Of a DNA stretch of 64,000 nt, positions 51,283-61,567 are shown one piece after another. The notes beneath the pieces are model-generated. The model made no database searches and was not told where the DNA came from. It saw nothing but the letters and a program-made list of their open reading frames with translations. How positions within the stretch are numbered: position 1 is the first letter of the stretch; each line of letters opens with the position of its first letter. Source of the stretch: an uncultured Lachnospiraceae bacterium (lineage in GTDB: Bacteria > Bacillota > Clostridia > Lachnospirales > Lachnospiraceae); the NCBI GenBank assembly GCA_947625015.1, contig CANQMR010000003.1:1-64000 (forward strand). The letters are read 5' to 3'. A program made the position numbers and the translations under genes.

Positions 51283-52587
51283 TCAGGACTGCTCTTCCCT
51301 TGCCACTGAAAGCATCAGCTTAATCCGGTTCTCCTGGTTCACTTTCGTTGCCCCCGGATCATAATCAATGGGGACAATATTCGCCTTCGGATAAATCTCC
51401 TTTACCTTGCGGATCATGCCCTTGCCCACAATATGGTTAGGCAGACAGCCAAAGGGCTGGGCGCAGATAATATTGCCATAGCCGGACTCGGAAAGCTCTA
51501 ACATCTCCGCAGTCAGCAGCCACCCTTCCCCCATTTTATTCCCCAGTCCAACTACGCCGCTAATCAGCTCCTTGATATGGGCGTACTTAGAAGGCGGCAG
51601 AAAATCACTGTATTTGGAAACGGACTCATACAGCAGATTCTCTAACATCTCACAGTATTTCATCAATGCCTGCACTACCTTTTTCTTGGCCGGATTACCG
51701 CCATAAAGGTTAATATCCTCAATCCGGTTATCAATCTTGAACATCATAAAGCCCATGACGCCGGGAACCATAACCTCGCAGTCCTGTTCCACCAGAAAAT
51801 TCTCCAGATCATTGTTTGCCATGGAGGAATATTTTACATAGATTTCCCCGACAATGCCTACCTTTGTCTTCTCTGTCTTATTCATGGGAATTTTTGCAAA
51901 ATCCTCCACAATCTCCTTCATGTTCCGGGCCATGCCTTTCGGCGTATAGCCCTTTCTTTGCCGGAATTGCTTTGAGAGTTTTCTCACCCACTGGGCAATG
52001 AGGGCGTCCGCATCCCCCTTATTGATTTCGTAGGAGCGGATCTGGTTTTTCAGGAGCATGAACAAATCCCCATAGGTCAATCCGATTAAAGCCTGATAGA
52101 GCATCTCCGGCGTCAGCTTAAAGCCGCTGTTGCTCTCTAATCCCGATAAATTCAGGGAAATGACCGGAACCTGAGAGAGTCCTGCCTTCTGCAAAGCCTT
52201 TCTGAGCAAATGAATATAATTGGAAGCCCGGCAGCCGCCACCGGTCTGGGTAATCATCAGCGCCACCCGGTTTACATCATATTTACCGCTCTGTAATGCG
52301 CTGATCATCTGTCCAATCACTAAAAGGGCAGGATAGCAGGTATCGTTATGCACATATTTAAGGCCCGTATCCACCACTTTCCGCCCGGTATTCTTAAGCA
52401 GTGACACCTTATACCCCTGCTGGGTAAAAATGGTGCGCAGCAATCTAAAGTGTACCGGCAGCATATCCGGAATCAATATGGTGTATCTCTTTTTCATTTC
52501 CTTAGTAAATTCCACCCGCTCTATGCTGGAATTTCCTGCCTCACAGCCTGCACAGGCATTTTCTGCCTGATTGTTCACTTCCTGCAT
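51283..52587 (-). CDS. C-terminal part of 2-hydroxyacyl-CoA dehydratase activase-related protein
   Basis: The 434-residue product looks like the C-terminal third of the large activase-related protein (DUF2229-type), with a GGGCRASNY cysteine motif and a TTEMLELSESGYGN-like region (here cited in part). In many clostridia this sequence is fused to the upstream activase in one chain of about 1,400 residues. Here it starts 3 nt after the upstream stop codon, in the same frame, with AGGAG located 11 nt before its ATG. It is therefore either a separate subunit translated by coupling or the second half of an interrupted protein. Confidence 0.82.
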   Translation of the reverse strand: MQEVNNQAENACAGCEAGNSSIERVEFTKEMKKRYTILIPDMLPVHFRLLRTIFTQQGYKVSLLKNTGRKVVDTGLKYVHNDTCYPALLVIGQMISALQSGKYDVNRVALMITQTGGGCRASNYIHLLRKALQKAGLSQVPVISLNLSGLESNSGFKLTPEMLYQALIGLTYGDLFMLLKNQIRSYEINKGDADALIAQWVRKLSKQFRQRKGYTPKGMARNMKEIVEDFAKIPMNKTEKTKVGIVGEIYVKYSSMANNDLENFLVEQDCEVMVPGVMGFMMFKIDNRIEDINLYGGNPAKKKVVQALMKYCEMLENLLYESVSKYSDFLPPSKYAHIKELISGVVGLGNKMGEGWLLTAEMLELSESGYGNIICAQPFGCLPNHIVGKGMIRKVKEIYPKANIVPIDYDPGATKVNQENRIKLMLSVAREEQS

Positions 52588-52590
52588 CGC

Positions 52591-55518
52591 TTACTGCTCT
52601 CCTTTCTGCTTTGTCGCCGCAAACAAACTCCGCAGCCGAATCTTAACTGCCCCAAGATTGGTTATCTCATCAATCTTAATCTGCGTATAAATCTTGTCTT
52701 TCTCCTCTAATATCCGCCGCACCTCGTCAGTAGTAATCGCATCCACGCCGCAGCCAAAGGAGACAAGCTGCACTAAGTTAAGTTTCGGATCCTGCTGGTC
52801 CGCCACATACTGGGCCGCCGCATACATTCTGGAATGATACATCCACTGGTTCAACACCTTCGTATCTACATGCCGGGCTATATCAGAGACAGAATCCTCC
52901 GTCACCACCACAGCCCCTAAGTCGCAGATTAATTTATTAATCCCATGATTAATCTCCGGGTCCAGATGATAGGGCCTTCCTGCCAGTACAATAATCGGCT
53001 TATCCTCCCGCTTTGCAATCCGCAGGTACTTCCTCCCCTCCATGCGCACCAACCGCATATGCTTATCATATTCATCATAGGCATAGTTACATGCCATGGA
53101 CACCTCGGAAAACTTCATCCTGCCAAAATATTTTTCCAATACGGCATGGAATTTCTTCGTAAAATCCTTTCTCCTGTGGATTCCCAGATACTCATATATG
53201 AACTTTACCTCCTGCAACGCCTTTACATTGGCCTCTAACACCTCCGGATAATAGGCCACCACAGGGCAGTTATAATGGTTATCTCCTAATCCCTCGTCGA
53301 AATTATAACTTAAGCAGGGATAAAATATCGCATCTACATTCTCCTTAAGCAGCGCCTCAATATGTCCATGCATCAGCTTGGCCGGAAAGCAGACGGTATC
53401 GGAAGGAATCGTGTGCTGTCCGCTTAGATAAAGGCTTCTGCTGGAGTTGGGCGAAGTGACCACATTAAAGCCTAAGCGGGTAAAAAGCGTATACCAGAAG
53501 GGCAGCAGTTCATACATATTAAGCCCCATGGGAATCCCGATTGTTCCTCTTGCCCGCTCCTTTGGAATCTCTGACTTTCTATACTCCTCTAATAGCTTCA
53601 GCTTATAGTCATACAGATCATACCGGTTGCCCTCCGCCTTCTTTGCCGTCGGCTTATCGCAACGGTTGCCGCTGATAAACCTTCTTCCATTGGCAAAAGT
53701 ATTGATCGTCAGTTTGCAGTGATTACTGCATCCATTACAGGTAGTCATGGTAATCTCATGCTTAAAGTCCTTCAGCTCTCCTTCGCTTACCAGCGTGCTT
53801 TTACCGGTACTGTTCTCCTTTGCATAGAGGGCCGCGCCATAAGCGCCCATAATCCCCGCCATCTCCGGTCTTACCACATCATGGCCGATCTCCTGCTCAA
53901 AAGCGCGCAGGACAGCGTTATTTAAAAAGGTTCCGCCCTGCACCACGATATGTTCCCCTAACTGTCTTGCGGAAGCGGCGCGGATCACCTTGTAAAGGGC
54001 ATTCTTGACTACGGAAATGGAAAGGCCCGCTGAAATATTCTCAATCGTGGCCCCGTCTTTCTGCGCCTGCTTCACCGAAGAATTCATAAATACGGTACAG
54101 CGGGAGCCTAAATCCACCGGCTTATCTGCAAACAGGCCAAGTTTTGCAAATTCCTCAATCCCATACCCTAAAGCGCCGGCAAAAGTCTGTAAAAAAGAAC
54201 CGCAGCCGGAAGAACACGCCTCGTTTAAGAAAATATTGTCTATGGCATTGTTCCGTATCTGGAAACACTTAATATCCTGTCCGCCAATATCGATAATAAA
54301 ATCCACATCCGGCTGGAATTTTCTGGCGGCGGTAAAATGAGCCACCGTCTCCACAATTCCAAAATCTATACCGAACGCATTCATCATCATCTCTTCCCCG
54401 TATCCGGTTACCGCCGAAGATTCAATGCGGATGTCCGGATACTTCTCATACAGCCTTTCCAAAAATGCTTTGATAATCGGCACCGGATTACCGCCGTTTG
54501 GCAGATATTCGGAACATAAGATATTGGCGTCCTCGTCCACCACCACTGCCTTAACTGTAGTGGAGCCGGCGTCAATCCCCAAAAAGGCGCTGCCGGTAAT
54601 AGCGTCTACCTGATGAATATGTTCTGAATTTTTTCTGTGACGGGCAACAAACTCCTCGTATTCTTCCTTGGACTCAAACAGCGGATTGCAGCTTATATAG
54701 CCGCCGGCCGCAGTATACCCTTCGATCTTTTCTTTAAGGACAACCAAATCAAAGATCTTCGTATCCTTCTTAAGCGCCGCTCCCATAGCCACAAAATATA
54801 GTGAATTATCCGGCGCAATTCCCTTTAGTTTCAAGGTGTCGTCAAAAGCCTTCCGAAGCTCTGACAAAAAGGTAAGCGGGCCGCCTAAATAGACTACCTT
54901 TCCCTCAATCTCCCGTCCCTGGGCAAGACCGGCAATGGTCTGATTCACCACAGCATAAAAAATGCTGGCTGCAATATCATTTTTCTGCGCGCCCTGATTC
55001 AATAAAGGCTGCACATCCGACTTGGCAAACACGCCGCACCGGCTGGCAATGGTATATATCTTATCATAATGCTTCGCCGCCTCGTTCATTTCCCCGGCTT
55101 CCATATTAAGCAATGTTGCCATCTGGTCGATAAACGCCCCGGTACCCCCGGCGCAGGAGCCGTTCATCCGGACCTCTAAGCCGTCGGTCAAAAACAAAAT
55201 CTTGGCGTCCTCGCCGCCTAATTCGATTACCACATCCGTTCCCGGAATCATCTTATTCACCGCAACCCTTGTGGCATAGACCTCCTGCTCAAAAGGTATG
55301 CCCAAAGAATCGGCAATTCCCATACCCGCAGAGCCGGAAATACAGAGGCTCATTTTCTTTTCCTCCGGGAACTGCTTCATGATATCCTCTAACATTCCCA
55401 CAGTCTTAACGGTAATCTGTGAAAAATGCCTCTGGTAATCTTTATAAACTATATGATCTGCATCATCTAACACTACACATTTCAATGTGGTAGAACCTAC
55501 ATCTAACCCTATCCTCAT
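52591..55518 (-). CDS. 2-hydroxyacyl-CoA dehydratase activase (tandem BcrAD/BadFG ATPase domains)
   Basis: The 975-residue product has two actin-like ATPase domains (about 4-255 and 315-575; each starts with an LDVGSTTLK or IDAGSTTVK phosphate loop) and then a DUF2229-type region. An [4Fe-4S] Cys pair is visible in NEACSSGCGSF. Activases transfer an electron by ATP hydrolysis to start radical dehydration of 2-hydroxyacyl-CoA in amino-acid fermentation; some members with this long form have unknown partners. The two genes together equal the usual fused length. The start at 55518 has GAGG 7 nt upstream. Confidence 0.9.
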   Translation of the reverse strand: MRIGLDVGSTTLKCVVLDDADHIVYKDYQRHFSQITVKTVGMLEDIMKQFPEEKKMSLCISGSAGMGIADSLGIPFEQEVYATRVAVNKMIPGTDVVIELGGEDAKILFLTDGLEVRMNGSCAGGTGAFIDQMATLLNMEAGEMNEAAKHYDKIYTIASRCGVFAKSDVQPLLNQGAQKNDIAASIFYAVVNQTIAGLAQGREIEGKVVYLGGPLTFLSELRKAFDDTLKLKGIAPDNSLYFVAMGAALKKDTKIFDLVVLKEKIEGYTAAGGYISCNPLFESKEEYEEFVARHRKNSEHIHQVDAITGSAFLGIDAGSTTVKAVVVDEDANILCSEYLPNGGNPVPIIKAFLERLYEKYPDIRIESSAVTGYGEEMMMNAFGIDFGIVETVAHFTAARKFQPDVDFIIDIGGQDIKCFQIRNNAIDNIFLNEACSSGCGSFLQTFAGALGYGIEEFAKLGLFADKPVDLGSRCTVFMNSSVKQAQKDGATIENISAGLSISVVKNALYKVIRAASARQLGEHIVVQGGTFLNNAVLRAFEQEIGHDVVRPEMAGIMGAYGAALYAKENSTGKSTLVSEGELKDFKHEITMTTCNGCSNHCKLTINTFANGRRFISGNRCDKPTAKKAEGNRYDLYDYKLKLLEEYRKSEIPKERARGTIGIPMGLNMYELLPFWYTLFTRLGFNVVTSPNSSRSLYLSGQHTIPSDTVCFPAKLMHGHIEALLKENVDAIFYPCLSYNFDEGLGDNHYNCPVVAYYPEVLEANVKALQEVKFIYEYLGIHRRKDFTKKFHAVLEKYFGRMKFSEVSMACNYAYDEYDKHMRLVRMEGRKYLRIAKREDKPIIVLAGRPYHLDPEINHGINKLICDLGAVVVTEDSVSDIARHVDTKVLNQWMYHSRMYAAAQYVADQQDPKLNLVQLVSFGCGVDAITTDEVRRILEEKDKIYTQIKIDEITNLGAVKIRLRSLFAATKQKGEQ

Positions 55519-55632
55519 GCTCATACCTCGTCTTCTGTAACTATTATATAGTACCTCAAATATCTTACCATAATTTTTTCTATTCTGCTAGTCCCTAATC
55601 TTGGCATTTTGGAATATTCACAAATTTTTAAA

Positions 55633-55675
55633 ATTGAAAAAAGAAGCCGTCTCCACGCAGGAAACAGCTTCCTTT
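55633..55675 (-). terminator. Terminator of the RND operon
   Basis: GAAGC...GGAGACGGCTTC forms an imperfect stem followed by TTTTTT on the minus strand, just after the stop codon of the RND gene. Confidence 0.75.
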
Positions 55676-55685
55676 TCCAATCTGT

Positions 55686-58600
55686 CTATTCCTTTTGTTC
55701 TGTTGCGCCGTCTTTTTGCGGCCCGTCTTCCGTTTCGGTCATAATTCCCTCCGTTTCCACGAGTACTGTCACCGCCTCTTTTTCCTGCCGGAACCGTCTG
55801 AAATGGAAACTCTCATAAATACATGGCACCACAATCAGGGTAAGCAGCGTTCCGTAAATCAGACCGCCAATTACCACTAAGGCCATAGGCTGCGCCATAT
55901 CCGCTCCCATACCATAGCCAAGAGCCATGGTGGAAAGACCTAAAATCGTAGTCAACGCCGTCATTACAATGGGGCGGAGACGGTTCTTTCCTGTGGTAAC
56001 AATCGCCTCCCGCATCTTCATGCCCTCGTCCCGCAGCTGGTTAACGGAATCCACAAACACGATACCATTATTTACAATGATACCGGACAGCATAACCATA
56101 CCGATCATGGCAATGATACTGACGTCATTGCCGGTTAAAAACAGGGCTAAGAAACCGCCGGTAAACGCCAGAGGCAGGGTAAACATGATAATAAACGGGC
56201 TCTTTAACGACTGGAACTGGGCAACCATAATCAGGTACATAAAGGCAATGGCCAATATCAGCATGAGCATTACCTGTCCCATGGCTTCCATAACCGTCTC
56301 ATTTTCACCGTTGTATTCAATGCTGTAGCCTTCCGGCAGAGAAAAGTCATCTAACAGCTCTTTGACCTCATTGGACACGTTGGTGGTGATATATCCGTCC
56401 TTCACCTGGCCGCTTACAGTAATGAACCTTGTCTGGTTGAGCCGGTTAATGGCCGACAGCGAACGGGCGTCCTGCACCTCTGCCAGCTTGCTGATTTTCA
56501 CCTCTTCCTTTTCTTCTCCCTTAGTGCCCTCAATGGTCATATTCTTAATATCCTGAAGCGTATAGGTTTCTTCTTCCTCATCCTTTACATAGACCGGATA
56601 ATCCTTGGTCTCTGTATTTAACGTGGTCGCAGAGCTCGCCTCGGCCAACACCTTCTGCACCTCCTGATAAACCTGGGCCACCGTAAGTCCATATCCGGCC
56701 GCCTTATCCTTATCTACAACCAGACGGTATTCCGGAGTCGCCTCCTCCAAGCCGTTTTCGATCTCTGTCAGGCCGTCAACCTCCTCTAGCTTTTTGCCAA
56801 TCTGCTCTGCTAAGTCCTGTAGGGTGTCAAACTCCCGTCCCTTCACCTGAATGGACACACCGGCGGTCATCAGCGCACTCATATCCATGCTGGAAGCAGA
56901 CACAGAAATCTCGCCCGCTAAGTCCTTCGTCTTTTCGGTAATCATGTCTGCAATCTCTTCATTAGTATGCGTTTTATCTTCCTTACATTCAATATAATAG
57001 CTTACCGTATCAAACGAATCGTCTGAGCCTAAGCCCAACATCGCCATAGAACTGCCTCCCACCATAGCGCCAATGTTCTTGATATCCTCAATCTCTAACA
57101 CCTTATCGATTACCTGATCAGAAAGCTTTGCCGTCTCCTCTAAGGTCTCCGCCTCTTCCGGCATGGTCAGGGTCATCGTCATCTGCGTGGAATCCATCTC
57201 CGGAATAAAGGAAAATCCTTTAGACAGGGCTAAAAATGTACTTCCCACAAACAGAACCAGCGCCGCAGCAAACACGATTATCTTGTGGTTTAAGATTGCG
57301 GGCAGCATGGCTGCATATTTATTACTGATTGCCGCAATCAAACGGTTATCCTTTTGGGAAATCCGGTTAAATGTCTTAGAGGCCGCCATCGGCACAAAGG
57401 TAACCGCCACCACCAGACTGGCCAGCAGCGAATAGGCAATGGTCAGTCCCATATCCGCAAATAACTGTCTTGTAATACCGCTGGTAAACACAATGGGCAG
57501 GAACACGCAGACCGTAGTCAGGGTAGAAGCGGTAATTGCCCCCACCATCTGTCCGGCTCCCTTAATCGCCGCCTGTTTTACCGCATATCCGTCATTTCGC
57601 AGCCGATAAATATTCTCAATAACCACAATGGAATTATCCACCAGCATACCAACGCCCAACGCCAATCCCGATAAGGAAATAACATTTAAGGTAACGCCGC
57701 TGAAATACATCAGTACAATGGCAAATACCACAGATACCGGAATGGACACTGCGATAATTCCCGTCGGCCGGATATCCTTTAAGAATAACAGCAGAATCAA
57801 AATTGCCAGTATAGCGCCAAACATCAGGTTTTCCAGTACAGAACCGGAGACCAGATCGATATACATACCCTGATCCATCAGCGCGGTAAAGGAAATGCTG
57901 TCATCCTCTTTATGAATCTTATCAAATTCCTTTTGAAGGTTATCGGAAACCTCCTTGGTAGAATATTCGTTCTGCTTTGCAATGGATAAAATCACGCCCG
58001 GATTTTTATTCATTCTGGTGTAAATGGTATCCGCATTGTTCTCCACAACCACATCCGCCACATCCGAAAGTTTAATGGGAGCCAATCCGTCCAATCCCAT
58101 ATCTAACAGTACCAAATCGGAAAGCGCATCCACATCTTCAAATTTCTCTCCCACGCGCACCAGATAGTCCACGTCATCTTCTGTGACATAGCCGGCCGGA
58201 AACTCAAAGTTCTGCGCCGTAAAGATTCCGGAAATCATATCCCTGGTAATAATGGTATCCAAATCTGCGCCGTCATAAGCGGCTTCCTTTGCGTCTTCAA
58301 AACTGGTCTTCTGCTCGTTTAATTCCTTTTCTCCCTGATTTAGTTCCACTTTAGCCTGCGTCATCTGGCTCTGCGTCTCCGCCTCTTTGGATTTTAATTC
58401 CACATAGCTGTCGTTTAAAGTCTTTTTCCCTTTGGTTATTTTCTTAAGCGTCTTGTTCAGGGTTTCCTTGCCCTCTGCAATCTGTGCCAGACCGCTTTCC
58501 ATTGTTGCCAATGTACCCTCTAAAGTTTTTATATATGCCGGCAGAGTTCCAAACGTCAGCGGATTCCCCGCATCATCCTGCTGCTTTGCCAGTTCTGTCT

Positions 58601-59606
58601 CCATGGTCTGCAAAGCGGCCTCTATGGTCTTTAACTGTACCTGCATCTGGGCAAGCGCCGCGGGATCTTCGGTCGCAGCCATGACTGCTTCTAACTGGGC
58701 TTTCTGTGCGGTAAGCGTCTGATAACTTGCCAGCAGATCCTTAAGCGCAGTTAAAGCCGTCTCTAACTGTCCTTTTTGTTCTTTTAATGTTTTCTCCTGT
58801 TCTAACAGATCGTTTAACGCCGCATTGACTTCTTTTTCCGATTGAAGCACTTCATATTTGGCGTCGTTTATCTGCACTTCAGCCTCGGCAAATTTCTTAT
58901 TGGCCGTCTTCTGTCCGCTTTCTAACTGGCTTTTCCCACTGCTAATTTGGCTTTCCCCGTCCTGTATGCCCTCCTCGGCGTCGGCAAATTTATCGTCTAA
59001 AGCCTTTTTTACCTTTTTATTCGCCTCTTTTATCTTGTCCTCCCGAATCAGAACCTGTACGGATTCCTCCACTAAGCCCATGGTTGTGACGGAGGCTACG
59101 CCTTCCACGCCCTCTAAATCCGGTTCCAACGTGTTTTCTACATAGTCGCTTAATTTGATGCTGTCGGCTCCCGCCATATCCACCGCGGCTATCATTACCG
59201 GCATCATATTGGGATTCAGCTTCATAATCATGGGACTGCCTACGCTGTCGTCAAAAAAACTGCTGATCTGGTCTAAGCTTTCCCGCATATCAATGGTTGC
59301 CGTATCCATATTCGCGTCTGAAGTAAACTCCATAATCACCATGGAGACATTCTCTGATGACATGGACTGGACATTTTCCACATTATCAATGGTGGCTACC
59401 GCCTGTTCAATCGGTCTTGTCACTCCGGTCTCCACCGCCTCCGGACTGGCTCCGGGATAGGTGGTCAGTATAATCGCATAGGGCAATTCCATCGACGGGA
59501 GCAGATCCACCGTCATCTTGGTGTAAGCCACAGCTCCCAAAATCAGAACCAGCACGATACCCACAATTACGGTATAGGCTTTCTTCACACTAAATTTTGC
59601 TATCAT
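55686..59606 (-). CDS. RND-superfamily transporter with long coiled-coil insert
   Basis: The 1,306-residue protein has the AcrB-like fold: helix 1 (about 10-30), a first porter domain, helices 2-6, a second porter domain and helices 8-12. A signature near GVGMLVDNSIVVIENIY and GFSFIPEMDSTQM are typical of the HAE1 branch. Between about residues 200 and 450 is a helical, Gln/Glu/Lys-rich coiled-coil insert similar in style to YhgE/Pip proteins. There is no membrane-fusion or outer-membrane partner, as expected for a monoderm. GGAGG precedes the ATG at 59606. It is the third gene of a coupled operon; substrate is unknown. Confidence 0.85.
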   Translation of the reverse strand: MIAKFSVKKAYTVIVGIVLVLILGAVAYTKMTVDLLPSMELPYAIILTTYPGASPEAVETGVTRPIEQAVATIDNVENVQSMSSENVSMVIMEFTSDANMDTATIDMRESLDQISSFFDDSVGSPMIMKLNPNMMPVMIAAVDMAGADSIKLSDYVENTLEPDLEGVEGVASVTTMGLVEESVQVLIREDKIKEANKKVKKALDDKFADAEEGIQDGESQISSGKSQLESGQKTANKKFAEAEVQINDAKYEVLQSEKEVNAALNDLLEQEKTLKEQKGQLETALTALKDLLASYQTLTAQKAQLEAVMAATEDPAALAQMQVQLKTIEAALQTMETELAKQQDDAGNPLTFGTLPAYIKTLEGTLATMESGLAQIAEGKETLNKTLKKITKGKKTLNDSYVELKSKEAETQSQMTQAKVELNQGEKELNEQKTSFEDAKEAAYDGADLDTIITRDMISGIFTAQNFEFPAGYVTEDDVDYLVRVGEKFEDVDALSDLVLLDMGLDGLAPIKLSDVADVVVENNADTIYTRMNKNPGVILSIAKQNEYSTKEVSDNLQKEFDKIHKEDDSISFTALMDQGMYIDLVSGSVLENLMFGAILAILILLLFLKDIRPTGIIAVSIPVSVVFAIVLMYFSGVTLNVISLSGLALGVGMLVDNSIVVIENIYRLRNDGYAVKQAAIKGAGQMVGAITASTLTTVCVFLPIVFTSGITRQLFADMGLTIAYSLLASLVVAVTFVPMAASKTFNRISQKDNRLIAAISNKYAAMLPAILNHKIIVFAAALVLFVGSTFLALSKGFSFIPEMDSTQMTMTLTMPEEAETLEETAKLSDQVIDKVLEIEDIKNIGAMVGGSSMAMLGLGSDDSFDTVSYYIECKEDKTHTNEEIADMITEKTKDLAGEISVSASSMDMSALMTAGVSIQVKGREFDTLQDLAEQIGKKLEEVDGLTEIENGLEEATPEYRLVVDKDKAAGYGLTVAQVYQEVQKVLAEASSATTLNTETKDYPVYVKDEEEETYTLQDIKNMTIEGTKGEEKEEVKISKLAEVQDARSLSAINRLNQTRFITVSGQVKDGYITTNVSNEVKELLDDFSLPEGYSIEYNGENETVMEAMGQVMLMLILAIAFMYLIMVAQFQSLKSPFIIMFTLPLAFTGGFLALFLTGNDVSIIAMIGMVMLSGIIVNNGIVFVDSVNQLRDEGMKMREAIVTTGKNRLRPIVMTALTTILGLSTMALGYGMGADMAQPMALVVIGGLIYGTLLTLIVVPCIYESFHFRRFRQEKEAVTVLVETEGIMTETEDGPQKDGATEQKE

Positions 59607-59607
59607 G

Positions 59608-60555
59608 TCATCCTCCATTTTCCTGCGCATTATTTCTTTTCGGATGCTTAAAAGCGGTGGGGAAGGTTGCCCCGTCTAACATATAGGCAATCTCTGCCCT
59701 TCCGTCAGCCAGCTTTTCCGAATTGCGCACAACCTGATAATCATCATAGATTAAAGTCATATTTTTATATTCTGTATTTTCTGCCTGTTTTAAGGTAATA
59801 TTTACATGAATATAATGGTTCAGCCGATACAAAAAAGAAAACTCCAGCTCATATTCCGGATACTCGGCCGCTAAGTCATCCAGTATCTTTTGCGCGCCCT
59901 CAAACTCCAAGAACTGGGTCATCCCAATGGGTATGGCTCCATATTCCCGGAATCCCTCGTCAAATACATAATAGAGATAATACGTGGTGCTCTCCGCCTT
60001 CTCCGGATTTGCCCTGGCATCCGCCCCCGGCCGTAACCAGATTTCCCCGGAAGCCGTCTTTGTCACATATCCTTTTCTCGATATATTCGTCTCAAACACT
60101 TTATTGGCATTGTCAATGCCGTAAACAATAGTGTTTCTCTTTTCCTCTTTCACCTGCTGCAGCAGAAGATAATCCCTTGTGGAAAAAGTAAGAATATCCG
60201 TCTCTAAGGGCTTAACTCCCTCTACCGCCTCTGCTGCCAGTTCACACTCCTTGCCCTGAAAAAACCAGAGATTATGCTTATCCTCCGCCTTCGTCAGGAC
60301 AAAAGCCTCATGAATCCCGTCTTTGTTATAGTCGTCATACAGGAAATTCTCAATTTCCTCGTTGTTAATTTCCTCAAACATGGTAAGCAAATCTCCTCTT
60401 GAAAAATCTGCTTCCTTTTTCTCTATATTTTCTTCCGTCTCCGGAGCGGACAGATTAATACTGGCCTCGTTTTCCTTCCCGGTCTCCCCCGGCGTCAACC
60501 GGCATCCGGATAAGGCCACCAAAAGAACCGCCGACAATAAAATCTTTTTCTTCAT
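59608..60555 (-). CDS. Lipoprotein of unknown function in the RND operon
   Basis: The 315-residue product has a lipoprotein signal peptide with lipobox LSGC near residue 18, a charged linker and a beta-rich body. A DDYNKDGIHEAF segment resembles the Ca-binding loops seen in FG-GAP-like repeats. It starts inside the end of yigZ (ATGA overlap) and ends 1 nt before the RND gene, so all three are translated together. It may be a surface partner of the RND pump. Confidence 0.8.
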   Translation of the reverse strand: MKKKILLSAVLLVALSGCRLTPGETGKENEASINLSAPETEENIEKKEADFSRGDLLTMFEEINNEEIENFLYDDYNKDGIHEAFVLTKAEDKHNLWFFQGKECELAAEAVEGVKPLETDILTFSTRDYLLLQQVKEEKRNTIVYGIDNANKVFETNISRKGYVTKTASGEIWLRPGADARANPEKAESTTYYLYYVFDEGFREYGAIPIGMTQFLEFEGAQKILDDLAAEYPEYELEFSFLYRLNHYIHVNITLKQAENTEYKNMTLIYDDYQVVRNSEKLADGRAEIAYMLDGATFPTAFKHPKRNNAQENGG

Positions 60556-61196
60556 TGCTTCCGCCCTCCTGTGCAAAATGCGAAGACCGGTTCTCCCTTT
60601 TCCAGAATGGCCCTCGCCGCCGTTGCTTCGGTCAGTTCCTTTTCCATGCGCTCCATGTCATCAACGCCTACTTCTGCAAAAAGCGTAACTTTTTCACCGT
60701 AATCGCTGTCTGTTACCGAAATCCCTGCCGCAGCCAGAATATGCTGTATCCTTCCAAGATCCGTATAGTCAGCGGTAATCCGAAGGGGGATTACCCTTTG
60801 CCTGCGCACAATCTCCGTTCCGGCTATCCCCGCCTTCGCCGCATCGGTATAAGCCCTGACGAGTCCGCCGGTTCCAAGAGGGGTTCCGCCAAAATATCTG
60901 GTAACGACAATACACACATCGCTTAAGCCCTCCCCGAGAAGCACCTCCAAAATAGGCTTTCCGGCCGTTCCGCCAGGCTCTCCGTCATCGCTAAAGCGCA
61001 CTACGGACTGCTCTGCGCCTACAACATAGGCATAACAGTTATGCCGGGCGTCATAATGCTTTTTCTTAATCTCTGTGATAAAAGCATCCGCCTCTTCCAC
61101 TGATTCCACATGCCGGACATATCCGATGAATCTCGATTTCTTTTCCACAATCTCGCCGGTTCCCGGCGCTAAAACCGTAGCGCTTTCCTTTAACAT
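60552..61196 (-). CDS. YigZ/IMPACT-family protein
   Basis: The 214-residue protein has the UPF0029 (IMPACT) domain with RHNCYAYVVG, the FSDDGEPGGTAGKPIL segment and VTRYFGGTPLGTGGLVRAY, followed by a small ferredoxin-like domain. In Escherichia coli YigZ has been linked to nutrient stress and translation, but its activity is not fixed. It starts the operon with the lipoprotein and RND genes. A strong promoter with a palindromic -10 lies 140 nt upstream. Confidence 0.92.
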   Translation of the reverse strand: MLKESATVLAPGTGEIVEKKSRFIGYVRHVESVEEADAFITEIKKKHYDARHNCYAYVVGAEQSVVRFSDDGEPGGTAGKPILEVLLGEGLSDVCIVVTRYFGGTPLGTGGLVRAYTDAAKAGIAGTEIVRRQRVIPLRITADYTDLGRIQHILAAAGISVTDSDYGEKVTLFAEVGVDDMERMEKELTEATAARAILEKGEPVFAFCTGGRKQ

Positions 61197-61343
61197 CTAC
61201 GCACACTCCTGTTACCAAAATATCCACCCGTTATCATAACAGATTCTTTCCATAAATGCTATAGGAAACCACAATCTGGCGCCACAATTATTCATCGACC
61301 TGTTCAATATTTTCCCTGGGAAATCATTTTTTGCACAACCCCT

Positions 61344-61371
61344 ATTATAGGGGCTTTTCCCAATTTGTCAA
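61344..61371 (-). promoter_or_regulatory. Promoter of the yigZ-RND operon with palindromic -10
   Basis: TTGACA (61371-61366) and TATAAT (61349-61344) are separated by 16 nt, both consensus. The -10 sits in the centre of the palindrome CCCCTATAATAGGGG, which could be a repressor site. Confidence 0.7.
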
Positions 61372-61513
61372 CACCAACTCCACATATTCCCTGACACCGC
61401 ACAATTTTTCACCCGCCGGCAGAATAATCGAATAATCATAAATTGCGCATTGAAAACCGGATATTGTATGGCAAGTGAATAAAGATAGATTTTTTTGTCT
61501 ATATTTGATATAC

Positions 61514-61519
61514 TATAAT
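61514..61519 (+). promoter_or_regulatory. -10 box of the penicillin-binding protein gene
   Basis: A consensus TATAAT stands 49 nt before the start codon. No good -35 is seen at the usual distance, so activation or a weak promoter is likely. Confidence 0.5.
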
Positions 61520-61567
61520 GTATGCAGATAAACATTTGGTTCAGGTCAACCCCACAGGAGGATATAT

